A stretch of DNA of 64,000 bases, taken from Beijerinckiaceae bacterium. GTDB lineage: Bacteria; Pseudomonadota; Alphaproteobacteria; Rhizobiales; Beijerinckiaceae. Shown one piece after another: positions 8,883 through 19,178 of this stretch (position 1 is the stretch's first letter; each line of letters begins with the position of its first letter). The notes under the pieces were generated by a model. The model saw only the letters and a list, made by a program, of their open reading frames with translations, was not told the DNA's origin and did not search any database. The position numbers and the translations under genes were made by a program. The stretch is from positions 186,001 through 250,000 of the forward strand of contig JAPZUD010000006.1 in the NCBI GenBank assembly GCA_027533425.1. Direction: 5' to 3'.

Positions 8883-10526
8883 TCAGAGCTGCCGCGCCCG
8901 TTCGCGGAGGATGAATTTCTGGATCTTGCCGGTCGAGGTCTTCGGAAGATCGCCGAACACCACCGTCCGCGGCGCCTTGAACGCCGCCAGATGCTCCCGG
9001 GCGAAGGCGATGATCGTGGCGGCATCTGCCGAGGCACCCGGGCGCAGCTCGATGAAGGCGCAGGGATGCTCGCCCCATTTCTCGTCCGGGCGGGCCACGA
9101 CCGCCACCAGCATCACGGCCGGATGCTTGAACAGCACATCCTCCACCTCGATCGACGAGATATTCTCGCCCCCGGAAATGATGATGTCCTTCGACCGGTC
9201 CTTGAGCTGGATATAGCCGTCCGGATGCATCACCGCGAGATCGCCGGAATGGAACCAGCCGCCGGCAAAGGCCTCCTCGCTGGCCTTCGGGTTCTTGAGA
9301 TAGCCTTTCATGACGATATTGCCGCGGAACATCACCTCCCCGAGGGTCTGGCCATCGGCCGGCACCGGCTGCATCGTCTCCGGATCCAGCACGGTCAGAT
9401 CCTCGAGACCGGGATAATTGACGCCCTGCCGCGCCATGAGCGGCGCCCGGCTGGCTTCCGGCAGCGCATCCCATTCGGCCTTCCATTCATTGACCACGGC
9501 GGGGCCATAGGTCTCGGTCAGTCCATAGACATGGACCACGTCGAAGCCGGCACCCTTCATGGCAGCGAGCACGGATTCCGGCGGCGGCGCCGCAGCCGTG
9601 ATGAATTTCACGCGGTGGGTGAAGGCGGTCTTCTCCTCCGGCTTCGCATTGAGCAATGTCGACATCACGATCGGTGCGCCGCAGAGATGCGTGACGCCAT
9701 GGCGGCGGATCGCTTCGAAGATGGCCCGGGCGCGCACATGCCGCAGGCAGACATGCGTGCCGATCACGGCGGAGAGCGTCCAGGGGAAGCACCAGCCGTT
9801 GCAATGGAACATCGGCAACGTCCAGAGATAGATCGGGTGGCGGCCGATATCGGCCGCCAGGCTGTTCGCGAAGCACATCAGGTAGGCGCTGCGATGGGAA
9901 TAGACGACACCTTTGGGGTTCCCCGTCGTGCCGGAGGTGTAGTTGAGCGTGATCGCATCCCATTCATCGGCCGGACGCGGAAAGGCGGCATCGGCATTGC
10001 CCGCTGCGCGGAAGGCTTCGGCCTCTTCGGCAAAGAGACACGGCGGCGCCATCTCGTGCCCGTCCTCCCGCCATTCCGGATCACGGAATTCGATGACGCG
10101 GGGCGGATCGGCCATCCCGGCCAGGGCATCCCGGAGCAGGGCCGAGAATTCCGTATCGACAAAGACGATCCGGGCCTCGCCATGCTCGAGGATGAAGCGC
10201 ACCATCGGCGCATCGAGACGCGTATTGATCGTGTTCAGGACGCCACCCGTCATCGGAACGGCATAGTGGAGGTCCAGCATGAGCGGGATGTTCGGCAGCA
10301 GCGCCGCCACCGTATCGCCCTTGCCGATTCCCGCCTTGGCCAGCGCGGAGGCCATCCGGCGCGCCCGCTCCCGGAATTGCGCATAGGAAATGCGCATCTC
10401 GCCATGGAGAATCGCGGGGTAATCGGGAAAGACCTTCGCGGCGCGTTCGAGGAAGGTGACAGGCGTGAGCGGCTGGAAATTCGCGGCGCATCGGTCGAGA
10501 TCACGACCATAGGATTGTGCGGACAT
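8883..10526 (-). CDS. AMP-binding acyl-CoA synthetase (FadD/DmdB-like)
   Basis: A 547-residue adenylate-forming enzyme that activates a carboxylic acid to its CoA thioester. The core motifs are the P-loop-like TLNYTSGTTGNPKGVVYSH, VYGLTETYG, GWFHSGDLAVMHPDGYI with DRSKDIIISGGENISS, and the C-terminal PKTSTGKIQKF with the catalytic Lys. The pattern fits medium/long-chain acyl-CoA ligases, including 3-methylthiopropionyl-CoA ligase-like members; the substrate is not determined. The start is ATG 10526, which has GGGAGGA just upstream; the frame is open upstream of it only through non-coding sequence. It is divergent from tkt across a 163-base promoter region. Confidence 0.88.
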   Translation of the reverse strand: MSAQSYGRDLDRCAANFQPLTPVTFLERAAKVFPDYPAILHGEMRISYAQFRERARRMASALAKAGIGKGDTVAALLPNIPLMLDLHYAVPMTGGVLNTINTRLDAPMVRFILEHGEARIVFVDTEFSALLRDALAGMADPPRVIEFRDPEWREDGHEMAPPCLFAEEAEAFRAAGNADAAFPRPADEWDAITLNYTSGTTGNPKGVVYSHRSAYLMCFANSLAADIGRHPIYLWTLPMFHCNGWCFPWTLSAVIGTHVCLRHVRARAIFEAIRRHGVTHLCGAPIVMSTLLNAKPEEKTAFTHRVKFITAAAPPPESVLAAMKGAGFDVVHVYGLTETYGPAVVNEWKAEWDALPEASRAPLMARQGVNYPGLEDLTVLDPETMQPVPADGQTLGEVMFRGNIVMKGYLKNPKASEEAFAGGWFHSGDLAVMHPDGYIQLKDRSKDIIISGGENISSIEVEDVLFKHPAVMLVAVVARPDEKWGEHPCAFIELRPGASADAATIIAFAREHLAAFKAPRTVVFGDLPKTSTGKIQKFILRERARQL

Positions 10527-10689
10527 TGATCCTCCCTGCCCGCTTGTCGGGCCATTCTTGTCCTGATCCTGTCCCAGCGCCCGGGGAAGCACAAGCCGTG
10601 CCCGGAAATCGGCGCGAACGCATTGACTCGTCGCTTTTGCCTGATAACGAGGGCGCCGAAAGCCTCCGTTTTGTTTTCGAAGGACGACC

Positions 10690-12678
10690 ATGATCAATCG
10701 CGCCCAGCACAACGCGATGGCCAACGCCATTCGCGCCCTCTCGATGGATGCTGTCGCGGCGGCCAAATCGGGCCATTCCGGCCTGCCGCTCGGCGCGGCC
10801 GACATCGCGACGGTGCTCTTCCGCGATTTCCTGAATTTCGACCCGGCCGACCCGGCCTGGCCTGACCGTGACCGTTTCGTGCTCTCCGCCGGGCATGGCT
10901 CCATGCTGGTCTATTCGCTCCTGCACCTGATCGGGGTGAAGGAGGCCAGCATGGCCGAGCTCAAGGCCTTCCGGCAGCTTGGTTCGAAGACGGCCGGCCA
11001 TCCGGAATTCGGCCATCTCGCCGGCGTCGAGGTGACGACCGGCCCGCTCGGCCAGGGCCTGGCCACAGCGGTGGGCATGGCGCTGTCGGAACGCGTGCTC
11101 AATGCCCGTTTCGGCAAGTCGGTCGTCGACCACTACACCTATGTGCTCGCGGGCGATGGCTGCCTGATGGAAGGCATCAGCCAGGAAGCGATCACGCTGG
11201 CCGGGCATCTGAAGCTCTCGCGCCTCGTCGTTCTCTGGGACGACAATGGCATTTCGATCGACGGGCCGGTCTCGATCACCGATTCGACCGACCAGTTGGC
11301 GCGTTTCGCGGCCTCCGGCTGGGCGACCATCGCAATTGACGGCCATGATCCCGATGCGATTGCCGGCGCGATCACCATGGCCCGCGCCTCGGACAAGCCG
11401 ACGCTGATCGCCTGCAAGACCACGATCGGCTACGGTTTCCCGACCAAGGCCGGCACCTCGACTGCCCATGGCGCGATCACCGATGCCAAGGAACTCGAGG
11501 CGGCGAAGGAAAAGCTCGGCTGGGCGCATGCGCCCTTCGTTGTGCCGGACGAGGTCTATGCCCTCTGGAAGGCAACCGGCACGCGCGGCGCCGCCGCCCA
11601 TGCCGCCTGGAAGGAACGGCTCGGCAAGGCAAAGCCCAAGGCGCGCGAGGAATTCCTCCGCGTCACCGCCGGAGCCCTGCCGAAGACGCTCGGCAAGGCG
11701 ATCCGGCAGGTCAAGGCCGCGGCCGTTGCCAACCCTCAGGAGATGGCGACGCGCAAGGCCGGGGAGATCGTTCTTGACGCGCTGACTCCTGTCCTCCCGG
11801 AACTCGTCTCCGGCTCGGCCGACCTGACCGGCTCCAACAACACCAAGACCAAGGCGATGGCCACGATCAAGGCCGGCAGCTTTGCGGGTCAGTTCGTCCA
11901 TTACGGCATCCGCGAACATGCGATGGCGGCGGCCATGAACGGGCTGGCGCTGCATGGCGGCACGATCCCGGTCGGTGGCACCTTCCTTGTCTTCGCCGAT
12001 TATTGCCGCCCGGCCATCCGCCTGTCGGCGCTGATGAACCAGCGCGTCATCTATGTCTTCACGCATGATTCCATCGGCGTGGGCGAGGACGGCCCAACGC
12101 ATCAGCCGGTCGAGCATATCGCTTCGCTCCGCGCCATGCCGAACCTCGATGTGTTCCGCCCCTGCGACCTGACCGAGACGGCCGAGGCCTGGGAATGCGC
12201 GCTCGGCAATGCCGGCCGCCCGACCGTGCTCGCCCTGACGCGCCAGAACCTTCCGCAGTTGCGAGAGGATGCCGGGGCGAAGAACCTTTCGGCTCTGGGC
12301 GCCTATGAACTGGCCGGTGCCGATGGCCGCGCCGAGGTGACGCTCTTTGCCTCGGGCTCGGAAGTCGCGCTGGCCATCGCTGCCCGGAAGACGCTGCTGG
12401 AATCCGGCATTCTTGCACGGGTTGTTTCTGTTCCCTGCCTCGACCGGTTCCTCGCCCAGCCGGAAGCCTACCGCCGCAAGGTGATCGGCCGCGCGAAGGT
12501 GAAGATCGCCGTCGAGGCCGCAGTCCGGCAGGGCTGGGATGCGGTGATCGGCGCCGATGGCACCTTCATCGGCATGGACGGCTTCGGCGCCTCCGGCCCG
12601 GCCGGCAAGGTGTTCGAGCATTTCGGCATTACCGCCGCAGCCATTGTTTCTGCGGCAAGGGCAAAATTGAAGCGCTGA
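10690..12678 (+). CDS. tkt: transketolase
   Basis: A 662-residue thiamine-diphosphate enzyme transferring two-carbon units between sugar phosphates in the pentose phosphate (and Calvin) pathways. The N-terminal SGHSGLPLG-type segment, the ThDP/Mg motif [13 protein letters not shown], the pyrimidine-domain signature [13 protein letters not shown] and [18 protein letters not shown] are all present. AAGGA precedes the ATG. It heads a gene set tkt-gap-(small membrane protein)-pgk-fba, a common lower-glycolysis/Calvin-type cluster in Hyphomicrobiales. No RuBisCO or phosphoribulokinase gene is in the window, so the cluster is read as central carbon metabolism. Confidence 0.96.
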   Translation: MINRAQHNAMANAIRALSMDAVAAAKSGHSGLPLGAADIATVLFRDFLNFDPADPAWPDRDRFVLSAGHGSMLVYSLLHLIGVKEASMAELKAFRQLGSKTAGHPEFGHLAGVEVTTGPLGQGLATAVGMALSERVLNARFGKSVVDHYTYVLAGDGCLMEGISQEAITLAGHLKLSRLVVLWDDNGISIDGPVSITDSTDQLARFAASGWATIAIDGHDPDAIAGAITMARASDKPTLIACKTTIGYGFPTKAGTSTAHGAITDAKELEAAKEKLGWAHAPFVVPDEVYALWKATGTRGAAAHAAWKERLGKAKPKAREEFLRVTAGALPKTLGKAIRQVKAAAVANPQEMATRKAGEIVLDALTPVLPELVSGSADLTGSNNTKTKAMATIKAGSFAGQFVHYGIREHAMAAAMNGLALHGGTIPVGGTFLVFADYCRPAIRLSALMNQRVIYVFTHDSIGVGEDGPTHQPVEHIASLRAMPNLDVFRPCDLTETAEAWECALGNAGRPTVLALTRQNLPQLREDAGAKNLSALGAYELAGADGRAEVTLFASGSEVALAIAARKTLLESGILARVVSVPCLDRFLAQPEAYRRKVIGRAKVKIAVEAAVRQGWDAVIGADGTFIGMDGFGASGPAGKVFEHFGITAAAIVSAARAKLKR

Positions 12679-12745
12679 GCTTCAGGCAATATTCAGGTCT
12701 GCCACCGCATGGGGACCGCGCGAATTTTCGATCGAGGAGAAAGAC

Positions 12746-13753
12746 ATGGCTGTGAAGGTTGCGATCAACGGTTTCGGGCGTATCGGGCGGAATGTCCTGC
12801 GCGCCATCGTGGAATCGGGCCGCAAGGATATCCAGGTGGTTGCGATCAACGATCTGGGCCCGGTGGAAACCAACGCGCATCTCTTCCGCTATGACAGCGT
12901 CCACGGCAAGTTCAACGGCACGGTGACGGTCGATGGCGATACGATCGATGTCGGCACCGGCCCGATCAAGGTGACGGCCATCCGCAACCCCGCCGAATTG
13001 CCGCATGGCGCCCTCGGCGTCGACATCGCAATGGAATGCACTGGCATCTTCACCTCGAAGGACAAGGCCGCCGCCCATCTGCAGGCCGGCGCCAAGCGCG
13101 TCCTCGTCTCCGCCCCCTGCGACGGCGCCGATCTGACCGTCGTGTTCGGCGTGAACCATGGCAAGCTGTCGAAGGACCATCTCGTCGTCTCGAACGCCTC
13201 CTGCACCACCAATTGCCTCGCCCCGGTGGCGAAGGTCCTGCACGAGGCTGTCGGCATCGAGCGCGGCATGATGACGACGATCCATTCCTATACCGGCGAC
13301 CAGCCGACCCTCGACACGATGCACAAGGACCTCTACCGCGCCCGTGCCGCGAGCCTGTCGATGATCCCGACCACGACCGGCGCCGCCAAGGCCGTCGGCC
13401 TCGTCCTGCCGGAACTCAACGGCAAGCTCGATGGCTCGTCGATCCGCGTGCCGACACCGAATGTCTCCGTCGTCGACCTGAAATTTGTCGCCAAGCGCGA
13501 GACCTCGAAGGACGAGATCAACGCGGCGATCAAGGCGGCGGCCGATGGCCCGCTCAAGGGCATTCTCGGCTACACCAACGCCCCGAATGTCTCGATCGAT
13601 TTCAACCATGATCCGCATTCCTCGGTCTTCCACATGGATCAGACCAAGGTCATGGGCGGCACGCTTGTCTCGATCCTGTCGTGGTATGACAACGAATGGG
13701 GCTTCTCGAACCGCATGTCGGATACCGCCGTGGCCATGGCCAAGCTGATCTGA
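12746..13753 (+). CDS. gap: glyceraldehyde-3-phosphate dehydrogenase
   Basis: A type I GAPDH of 335 residues. It has the Rossmann motif [14 protein letters not shown], the active-site [12 protein letters not shown] with Cys153, and His180 in [10 protein letters not shown]. The loop that in NAD-specific enzymes carries Gly-Pro-Ser reads [20 protein letters not shown] here. This resembles the anabolic or NADP-tolerant forms, so dual cofactor use is possible (inference). GGAG lies 6 bases before the ATG. It is 67 bases after tkt and 49 bases before the next gene. Confidence 0.96.
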   Translation: MAVKVAINGFGRIGRNVLRAIVESGRKDIQVVAINDLGPVETNAHLFRYDSVHGKFNGTVTVDGDTIDVGTGPIKVTAIRNPAELPHGALGVDIAMECTGIFTSKDKAAAHLQAGAKRVLVSAPCDGADLTVVFGVNHGKLSKDHLVVSNASCTTNCLAPVAKVLHEAVGIERGMMTTIHSYTGDQPTLDTMHKDLYRARAASLSMIPTTTGAAKAVGLVLPELNGKLDGSSIRVPTPNVSVVDLKFVAKRETSKDEINAAIKAAADGPLKGILGYTNAPNVSIDFNHDPHSSVFHMDQTKVMGGTLVSILSWYDNEWGFSNRMSDTAVAMAKLI

Positions 13754-13802
13754 CCGCCTCGGAAAGAAGGAACGCCACGCCAAACCCTGACGGGAGCAGA
13801 GA

Positions 13803-14183
13803 ATGACCGATCGCATTGAACCGACTGTCGATCCGACTGCCGAACCGGCACCCGCTCCCGCCAGCAAGGCGCCACCGCGCTCCGCTCTCGACCAGCTCTC
13901 CCGCATCGAGGAGAAGGCCGCGCGCATCGAGGAGAAATTCGCCCGTTACGAAGCCCTGTTCGGGCGGGTGGAAAACCGCCTCGATGCCGCCGCCCATCGG
14001 GTGGAGGAAGCCGCCCGCTCGGTCGATGCGGTCGAGCTGTCCACGGAAGTCTCCGCGTTGAAAGCGCGGGTCGAGAAGGTGCCGCGCTTCGGCGCCCTCA
14101 TCGTCACCGCCCTCGTGACGGCCGTTGCCACCACGCTCCTCCTCGTCCTCCTGCTCCGCTTCGCCCCCGGCCTCGTGAAATGA
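13803..14183 (+). CDS. small coiled-coil membrane protein of unknown function, between gap and pgk
   Basis: A 126-residue protein. Residues 1-28 are Pro/Ala-rich, about 29-90 form a charged amphipathic helix likely to be a coiled coil, and about 96-120 is one strong transmembrane helix ([21 protein letters not shown]), leaving a short tail. GGGAG precedes the ATG. The stop overlaps the pgk start (ATGA at 14180-14183), so pgk translation is coupled to it. Small proteins at this position are seen in related genomes, but no function is recognised. A tail-anchored topology is inferred. Confidence 0.72.
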   Translation: MTDRIEPTVDPTAEPAPAPASKAPPRSALDQLSRIEEKAARIEEKFARYEALFGRVENRLDAAAHRVEEAARSVDAVELSTEVSALKARVEKVPRFGALIVTALVTAVATTLLLVLLLRFAPGLVK

Positions 14184-15388
14184 CTGCCTTCAAGACCCTC
14201 GACGATCTCGCGCCCAAGGGCAAACGCATCCTCGTCCGCGTCGATCTCAATGTCCCGATGGAAAACGGGCAGGTCACGGATGCGACCCGCCTTGAACGCA
14301 TCCTGCCGACGATCCGCGATCTCGCCGGGCGCGGTGGCCGGGTGATCCTGCTGGCGCATTTCGGCCGGCCCAAGGGAGAGACCTTCGAGGAGCGTTCCAG
14401 TCCCGGCGAGAGCCTGCGCCCCGTTGCGGCGGCGTTGGCAGGCCTGCTCGGCCAGCCGATCGCCTTTGCCGGCAATTGTATCGGCCCGGACGCGGAAAAG
14501 GCCGTTGCGGCCCTGGCCGATGGCGAGGTGCTCTGCCTTGAGAATACGCGCTTTCACAAGGCCGAGGAGAAGAACGGTGCCGAGTTCACCGCCGCCCTCG
14601 CCGCATTGGGCGATGCCTATGTGAACGATGCCTTCTCCGCCGCCCATCGCGCCCATGCCTCGACCGAGGGCCTCGCCCGCCGGCTCCCGGCCTATGCCGG
14701 CCGTACCATGGAGGCGGAACTGAAGGCCCTTGATGCGGCGCTCGGTACGCCGACGCGCCCCGTCATGGCGATTGTCGGCGGGGCCAAGGTCTCGACCAAG
14801 CTCGATCTGCTCGGCAATCTCGTCAGCAAGGTTGATTGCCTCGTTATCGGCGGCGGCATGGCCAATACCTTCCTCGCTGCGCGCGGGGTCAATGTCGGCA
14901 AGAGCCTCTGCGAACATGACCTTGCCGCCACCGCCCGCGAGATCGAGGCCAAGGCCAAGGCCGCCGGCTGCGAGATCCTGCTGCCGACCGATGCCTTGCT
15001 CGCCAAGGAATTCAAGGCCAACCCGCCCCATCGGGCGGCGCCGGTCACCTCGGTCGGCCCGGAGGAGATGATCCTCGATGCGGGCCCGACCGCCACCGAG
15101 ATCGTCATCGCGAAGCTCGACAGCATGAAGACGCTGGTCTGGAACGGCCCGCTCGGCGCCTTCGAGCTGCAGCCGTTCGACACCGCCACCGTCGCTGTGG
15201 CCCGCGCGGCCGCCGCGCTGACCAAAGCCGGCAAGCTCGTCTCCGTGGCGGGCGGCGGCGATACGGTCGCGGCAGTCAACCATGCCGGCGTCGGCGAGGC
15301 CCTGTCCTACGTCTCCACCGCCGGCGGCGCCTTCCTCGAATGGATGGAAGGCAAGGAATTGCCGGGCGTCAAGGCGCTTTCGGCCTGA
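14180..15388 (+). CDS. pgk: phosphoglycerate kinase
   Basis: A 402-residue glycolytic kinase interconverting 1,3-bisphosphoglycerate and 3-phosphoglycerate with ADP/ATP. The substrate-binding segments RVDLNVPM and AHFGRPKG are near the N-terminus. VGGAKVSTK and the C-terminal nucleotide loop GGGDTVAAV are present. It starts within the stop codon of the preceding small membrane-protein gene (4-base overlap). It is followed after 24 bases by fba. All hallmarks and the length are normal. Confidence 0.96.
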   Translation: MTAFKTLDDLAPKGKRILVRVDLNVPMENGQVTDATRLERILPTIRDLAGRGGRVILLAHFGRPKGETFEERSSPGESLRPVAAALAGLLGQPIAFAGNCIGPDAEKAVAALADGEVLCLENTRFHKAEEKNGAEFTAALAALGDAYVNDAFSAAHRAHASTEGLARRLPAYAGRTMEAELKALDAALGTPTRPVMAIVGGAKVSTKLDLLGNLVSKVDCLVIGGGMANTFLAARGVNVGKSLCEHDLAATAREIEAKAKAAGCEILLPTDALLAKEFKANPPHRAAPVTSVGPEEMILDAGPTATEIVIAKLDSMKTLVWNGPLGAFELQPFDTATVAVARAAAALTKAGKLVSVAGGGDTVAAVNHAGVGEALSYVSTAGGAFLEWMEGKELPGVKALSA

Positions 15389-15412
15389 TTTTTTCTCCCA
15401 GGGAGCTCAACA

Positions 15413-16480
15413 ATGGCCCGCATCACGCTTCGCCAACTTCTCGACCACGCCGCCGAGCACGAATACGGCGTGCCGGCCTTCAACATCAACAACATGGAGC
15501 AGGCCCTCGCCATCATGGCGGCCGCCGATGCCACCGATGCGCCGGTGATCATCCAGGCCAGCCGCGGCGCACGGTCCTATGCCAATGACATCATGCTCAA
15601 GCACATGATGGATGCCGTGACCGAGATCTACCCGCATATCCCGGTCTGCGTGCATCTCGACCATGGCAACGAGCCCGCGACCTGCATGACGGCGATCCAG
15701 GCCGGCTTCACCTCGGTGATGATGGATGGCTCGCTCAAGGCCGACGGCAAGACGCCGGGTGACTGGGATTACAATGTCGGCGTCACCAAGGCCGTGACCG
15801 ACATGGCCCATCTCGGCGGCATCTCGGTGGAAGGCGAGCTCGGCGTACTCGGCAGCCTCGAGACCGGCGAGGGCGAGAAGGAGGATGGCCACGGCTTCGA
15901 GGGCAAGCTCAGCCATGACCAGCTCCTGACGAACCCGGACGAGGCTGTGAAATTCGTCAAGGAAACCAAGGTTGATGCGCTCGCCATCGCCATGGGCACC
16001 AGCCACGGCGCCTACAAGTTCACCCGCAAGCCGGATGGCAAGGTGCTGGCGATGCATGTGATCGAGGAGATCCACCGGAAGCTCCCGAACACGCATCTTG
16101 TCATGCATGGCTCCTCCTCGGTGCCGCAGGAATTGCAGGACATCATCAACAAGTTCGGCGGCAAGATGAAGCCGACCTGGGGCGTGCCGGTGGAGGAAAT
16201 CCAGCGCGGCATCAAGCACGGCGTCCGCAAGATCAACATCGACACCGACAACCGCATGGCGATGACGGGCCAGATCCGCCGCATCCTCGCCGAGGAGCCG
16301 GGCGAATTCGATCCGCGCAAATATCTCAAGCCGGCCATGGAGGCGATGACGAAGCTCTGCCGCCAGCGGCTCGAGGAATTCAACACCGCCGGCCAGGCCT
16401 CGAAGATCAAGAAGGTGCTGCCGCTCTCCGAAATGGCGAAGCTCTACGCCAAGGGCGCGCTCGATCCGAAGATCGCCTGA
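15413..16480 (+). CDS. fba: class II fructose-bisphosphate aldolase
   Basis: A zinc-dependent aldolase of 355 residues, splitting fructose-1,6-bisphosphate (and able to act on sedoheptulose bisphosphate in CbbA-type members). It shows [11 protein letters not shown], the zinc site [19 protein letters not shown] and MHGSSSVPQ, followed by [14 protein letters not shown]. The long insert and the C-terminal extension match the Calvin-cycle/CbbA subtype (family knowledge). GGGAG lies 7 bases before the ATG. It is the last gene of the tkt-gap-pgk-fba set, followed by a terminator. Confidence 0.95.
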   Translation: MARITLRQLLDHAAEHEYGVPAFNINNMEQALAIMAAADATDAPVIIQASRGARSYANDIMLKHMMDAVTEIYPHIPVCVHLDHGNEPATCMTAIQAGFTSVMMDGSLKADGKTPGDWDYNVGVTKAVTDMAHLGGISVEGELGVLGSLETGEGEKEDGHGFEGKLSHDQLLTNPDEAVKFVKETKVDALAIAMGTSHGAYKFTRKPDGKVLAMHVIEEIHRKLPNTHLVMHGSSSVPQELQDIINKFGGKMKPTWGVPVEEIQRGIKHGVRKINIDTDNRMAMTGQIRRILAEEPGEFDPRKYLKPAMEAMTKLCRQRLEEFNTAGQASKIKKVLPLSEMAKLYAKGALDPKIA

Positions 16481-16502
16481 TTTTACGCATCACTGCAGAC
16501 AG

Positions 16503-16534
16503 GGGCGGATGCCATAACCGGCATTCGCCCTTTT
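16503..16534 (+). terminator. Rho-independent terminator after fba
   Basis: An 11-bp stem GGGCGGATGCC / GGCATTCGCCC (16503-16513 with 16520-16530, one G-T pair) with a six-base loop, followed by TTTT. Confidence 0.9.
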
Positions 16535-16548
16535 CGTCGTTTTATGGC

Positions 16549-17202
16549 ATGGATACCGGCATGATCCCGCAATTCTACCTCCTGACCCCGCCGATCACGG
16601 ATGTCATGGCCTTCCGGGCGAAACTGGAACCGGTGCTCGCCACCGGCGCCGTAGCGGTGCTGCGCGCGGTTTTCGCCGCCGGCAACGACACTGAACTCAA
16701 GGGCCCGGCTTCGGCTTTGTGCCGCCTCGTTCAGGAGGCAGGCGCGGCCATGCTGATCGACATGCCTGCCGATGCCCGCCTTGTCGCCCGGCTCGGCATT
16801 GATGGCGTGCATGTCGCAACCCCCGGGCCCCGCCTCGACGAAGCCGTGGAAGCCCTCAAGCCGGATCGGATCGTCGGCATCGGCGGCCTCAAGGCCCGGC
16901 ATGACGCGATGGAGGCCGGCGAGCGCGATATCGACTATGTCATGTTCGGCGAGCCCCGGCCGGACGGCACCCTGCCCGCCTTCAGCCAGACGGTCGAACG
17001 GGCGGAATGGTGGGCCTCGATCTTCACGGTCCCCTGTGTCGCATATGCGCCCGATCTCGACAGGGTCGAGGCCCTCGCCCTGACCGGCGCGGAGTTCATC
17101 GCCCTTGGCCCGTGGCTTTTCGAAGCGGAGGATCCTGCCGCCCTGCTGGCGGAAGCCCGCCGCAAGGTCAAGGAACGGAGCCTCCGCACCGCGGGTGCCT
17201 GA
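16549..17202 (+). CDS. thiamine-phosphate synthase-like (ThiE superfamily) protein
   Basis: A 217-residue TIM-barrel protein of the ThiE/TenI superfamily. The pattern FYLLTPP at the N-terminus, MLIDMPADARLVARLGIDGVH (split here as MLIDMPADARLVA and RLGIDGVHV), IVGIGGL and the phosphate-binding FIALGPWLF near the C-terminus resemble ThiE. The diphosphate-binding Lys/Arg residues of true ThiE are not all obvious, so the product may have another substrate. No thiamine riboswitch or other thi gene is nearby. ATG 16561 is an alternative start (no clear ribosome-binding site at either). It begins just after the fba terminator and precedes the inositol monophosphatase-family gene. Confidence 0.65.
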   Translation: MDTGMIPQFYLLTPPITDVMAFRAKLEPVLATGAVAVLRAVFAAGNDTELKGPASALCRLVQEAGAAMLIDMPADARLVARLGIDGVHVATPGPRLDEAVEALKPDRIVGIGGLKARHDAMEAGERDIDYVMFGEPRPDGTLPAFSQTVERAEWWASIFTVPCVAYAPDLDRVEALALTGAEFIALGPWLFEAEDPAALLAEARRKVKERSLRTAGA

Positions 17203-17291
17203 ACCGCGAGCCCTCCCGCTTTCCTGCCCCTTGCCTTCCCGCCCGTAATCGCGCAACCAAGCGCAACGCTGTTTCCCAGGACCATCCGACC

Positions 17292-18104
17292 ATGCTTCGC
17301 TCACCGCTGATGAACGTGATGACGGCCGCCGCCATCAAGGCCGGCAAGTCGCTCCGCCGCGATTTCCTCGAATTGCCGTCGCTGACCATCTCGCGCAAGG
17401 GGCCGGGCGATTTCGTCTCGGAAGCCGACAAGCGGGCCGAGAAGATCCTGTTCCAGGAACTCTCCCGCGCGCGGCCGGGCTATGGCTTCCTCATGGAAGA
17501 GGAAGGCTCGGTCGAGGGCACGGACAAGACCCACCGCTTCATCATCGACCCGCTCGACGGCACGACGAACTTCCTCCACGCCATCCCGCAATTCGCCATC
17601 TCGATCGGGCTGGAGCGCGATGACGAGATCGTCGCCGGCTTGATCTACAACCCGGTCAGCGAGGAAATGTTCATCGCGGAGAAGGGCCAGGGCGCCTTCG
17701 TCGTCGGGGCAACCCCGCGCGACAATTACCGCCTCCGTGTCTCGCCGCGCACCGATTTCGCCGATTCCGTGATCGGCTGCGGCATCCCGCATGCCGGCCG
17801 GGGCGATCATGGCCTCTTCATCCGCGAACTGGCGGGCATCATGCCGCGCTGCTCGGGCATCCGCCGCATGGGTGCAGCCGCGCTCGACCTCGCCTTCGTG
17901 GCAGCGGGGCGCATGGAGGGCTTCTGGGAGCGGAACCTTTCGCCCTGGGATATGGCCGCCGGCATCCTGCTGGTGCGCGAGGCTGGCGGCTTCGTGAGCG
18001 CGCTGGACGGCTCGGCCCGGATCTTCGAGAACCGGAACATCGTTGCCGGCAACGAAGTGGCGCATCAGTCACTCGTGCGGCTTCTCGGCCAGGCAACCGC
18101 CTGA
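17292..18104 (+). CDS. inositol monophosphatase family protein
   Basis: A 270-residue magnesium-dependent phosphatase of the IMPase/SuhB family. The metal-binding motifs are FLMEEEGS (acidic ligands), DPLDGTTNF, and WDMAAGILLVREAGG near the C-terminus. ATG 17292 is chosen because it begins the typical N-terminus (LMNVMTAAAIKAGKSLRRDF); the frame is open further upstream only through the end of the preceding gene. Family members dephosphorylate inositol phosphates, histidinol phosphate or PAP, and the substrate cannot be settled here. It stands upstream of the ExbB/OmpA-like pair. Confidence 0.9.
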   Translation: MLRSPLMNVMTAAAIKAGKSLRRDFLELPSLTISRKGPGDFVSEADKRAEKILFQELSRARPGYGFLMEEEGSVEGTDKTHRFIIDPLDGTTNFLHAIPQFAISIGLERDDEIVAGLIYNPVSEEMFIAEKGQGAFVVGATPRDNYRLRVSPRTDFADSVIGCGIPHAGRGDHGLFIRELAGIMPRCSGIRRMGAAALDLAFVAAGRMEGFWERNLSPWDMAAGILLVREAGGFVSALDGSARIFENRNIVAGNEVAHQSLVRLLGQATA

Positions 18105-18191
18105 CCGGGGTGCGGAACGGGTTGCCAAGCGGCGCCGAACCGGCTTGACTGCCCGCGCGACAGGTTGGGCGTACAAGATCGGGATCGTGGG

Positions 18192-19178
18192 ATGGCGAAA
18201 ACGCGTTCGGGCCGACGGTTGACATCACCCGGGCTTTTTCTGTTCCGGATGATCGTTTTCCTCGTACTGGGCGGCTTGCTGCTCGCGGTCATGCAGAAGC
18301 AGATCCAGGTCGCCTTCTGGGCCAATCCCGGGCTGAACGGCGTGATCGGGCTCGTCCTGTTCCTGGGCATCGTCTTTTCCTTCGCGCAGGTCGGCCGGCT
18401 TTTTCGCGAGATCCGCTGGGTCAACAGCCGGATCGAGCCCGATGAGACACGTCCGCCGCCGCCAGAACCGATCCTGCTGGCGCCGATGGCCGCCCTGCTG
18501 GGCGATCGGATCGGCCGCACCGGCATCTCCACGATGACCCTGCGATCCGTGCTCGACTCGATTGGCGGCCGGCTCGACGAGAGCCGCGAGCTTGCGCGCT
18601 ACCTCACCGGCCTGCTGGTCTTTCTGGGGCTGCTCGGCACCTTCTGGGGCCTGATCGAGACGGTGTCGTCCATCGGCACGGTGATCGAGAAGCTCCCGAG
18701 CGCCGGCGAGAACAACGCCCTTTTCGATGAGTTGAAGCGCAATCTCGCCGCCCCGCTTTCCGGCATGGGCATCGCGTTTTCCTCCTCGCTGTTCGGGCTT
18801 GGCGGGTCGCTCACCCTCGGCTTCCTCGATCTGCAGGCCGGGCAGGCGCAGAGCCGCTTCTTCTACGAGGTCGAGGAATGGCTCTCCTCGGCCGTGCAGG
18901 ACCAACCCGCGGCGATCGGCGCCAATGCCGATCTGCGCCAGACGCTGGACGGGATTTCCCGGGCCGTCAGCGATGCCGGGGCGGGGCGGAATGCCTCGCA
19001 ATCCATCGCCAATCTGGCCGAGGGCATCCAGGCCATGGTCCAGCATATGCGCAACGAACAGCAGATGATCCGAAACTGGGTGGAAGCCCAGGCCGCCCAG
19101 CAGGCGGACGTGAAGCGCCTCCTCGAGAAACTCACGCAGGAATCCTCCACACCCCCGGCAGACAAGAAGGCCGAGTAA
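18192..19178 (+). CDS. MotA/TolQ/ExbB proton-channel family protein
   Basis: A 328-residue inner-membrane protein. Two hydrophobic helices at about 15-35 and 48-67 are followed by a cytoplasmic stretch, then two more at about 136-158 (LTGLLVFLGLLGTFWGLI, the family signature) and about 190-208 (GMGIAFSSSLFGLGGSLTLG). A C-terminal helical tail of about 100 residues is probably a coiled coil. The stop overlaps the start of an OmpA/MotB-like partner, so the two probably form a proton-driven stator-like complex; they are distinct from the TolQ/TolR pair at 34.8-36 kb. ATG 18192 is preferred over an upstream TTG at 18165. Confidence 0.82.
   Translation: MAKTRSGRRLTSPGLFLFRMIVFLVLGGLLLAVMQKQIQVAFWANPGLNGVIGLVLFLGIVFSFAQVGRLFREIRWVNSRIEPDETRPPPPEPILLAPMAALLGDRIGRTGISTMTLRSVLDSIGGRLDESRELARYLTGLLVFLGLLGTFWGLIETVSSIGTVIEKLPSAGENNALFDELKRNLAAPLSGMGIAFSSSLFGLGGSLTLGFLDLQAGQAQSRFFYEVEEWLSSAVQDQPAAIGANADLRQTLDGISRAVSDAGAGRNASQSIANLAEGIQAMVQHMRNEQQMIRNWVEAQAAQQADVKRLLEKLTQESSTPPADKKAE

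Noticed and set aside
16481-16548. thiamine riboswitch before the ThiE-like gene
   Set aside because: The 68-base gap is filled by the fba terminator; no thi-box consensus is present.
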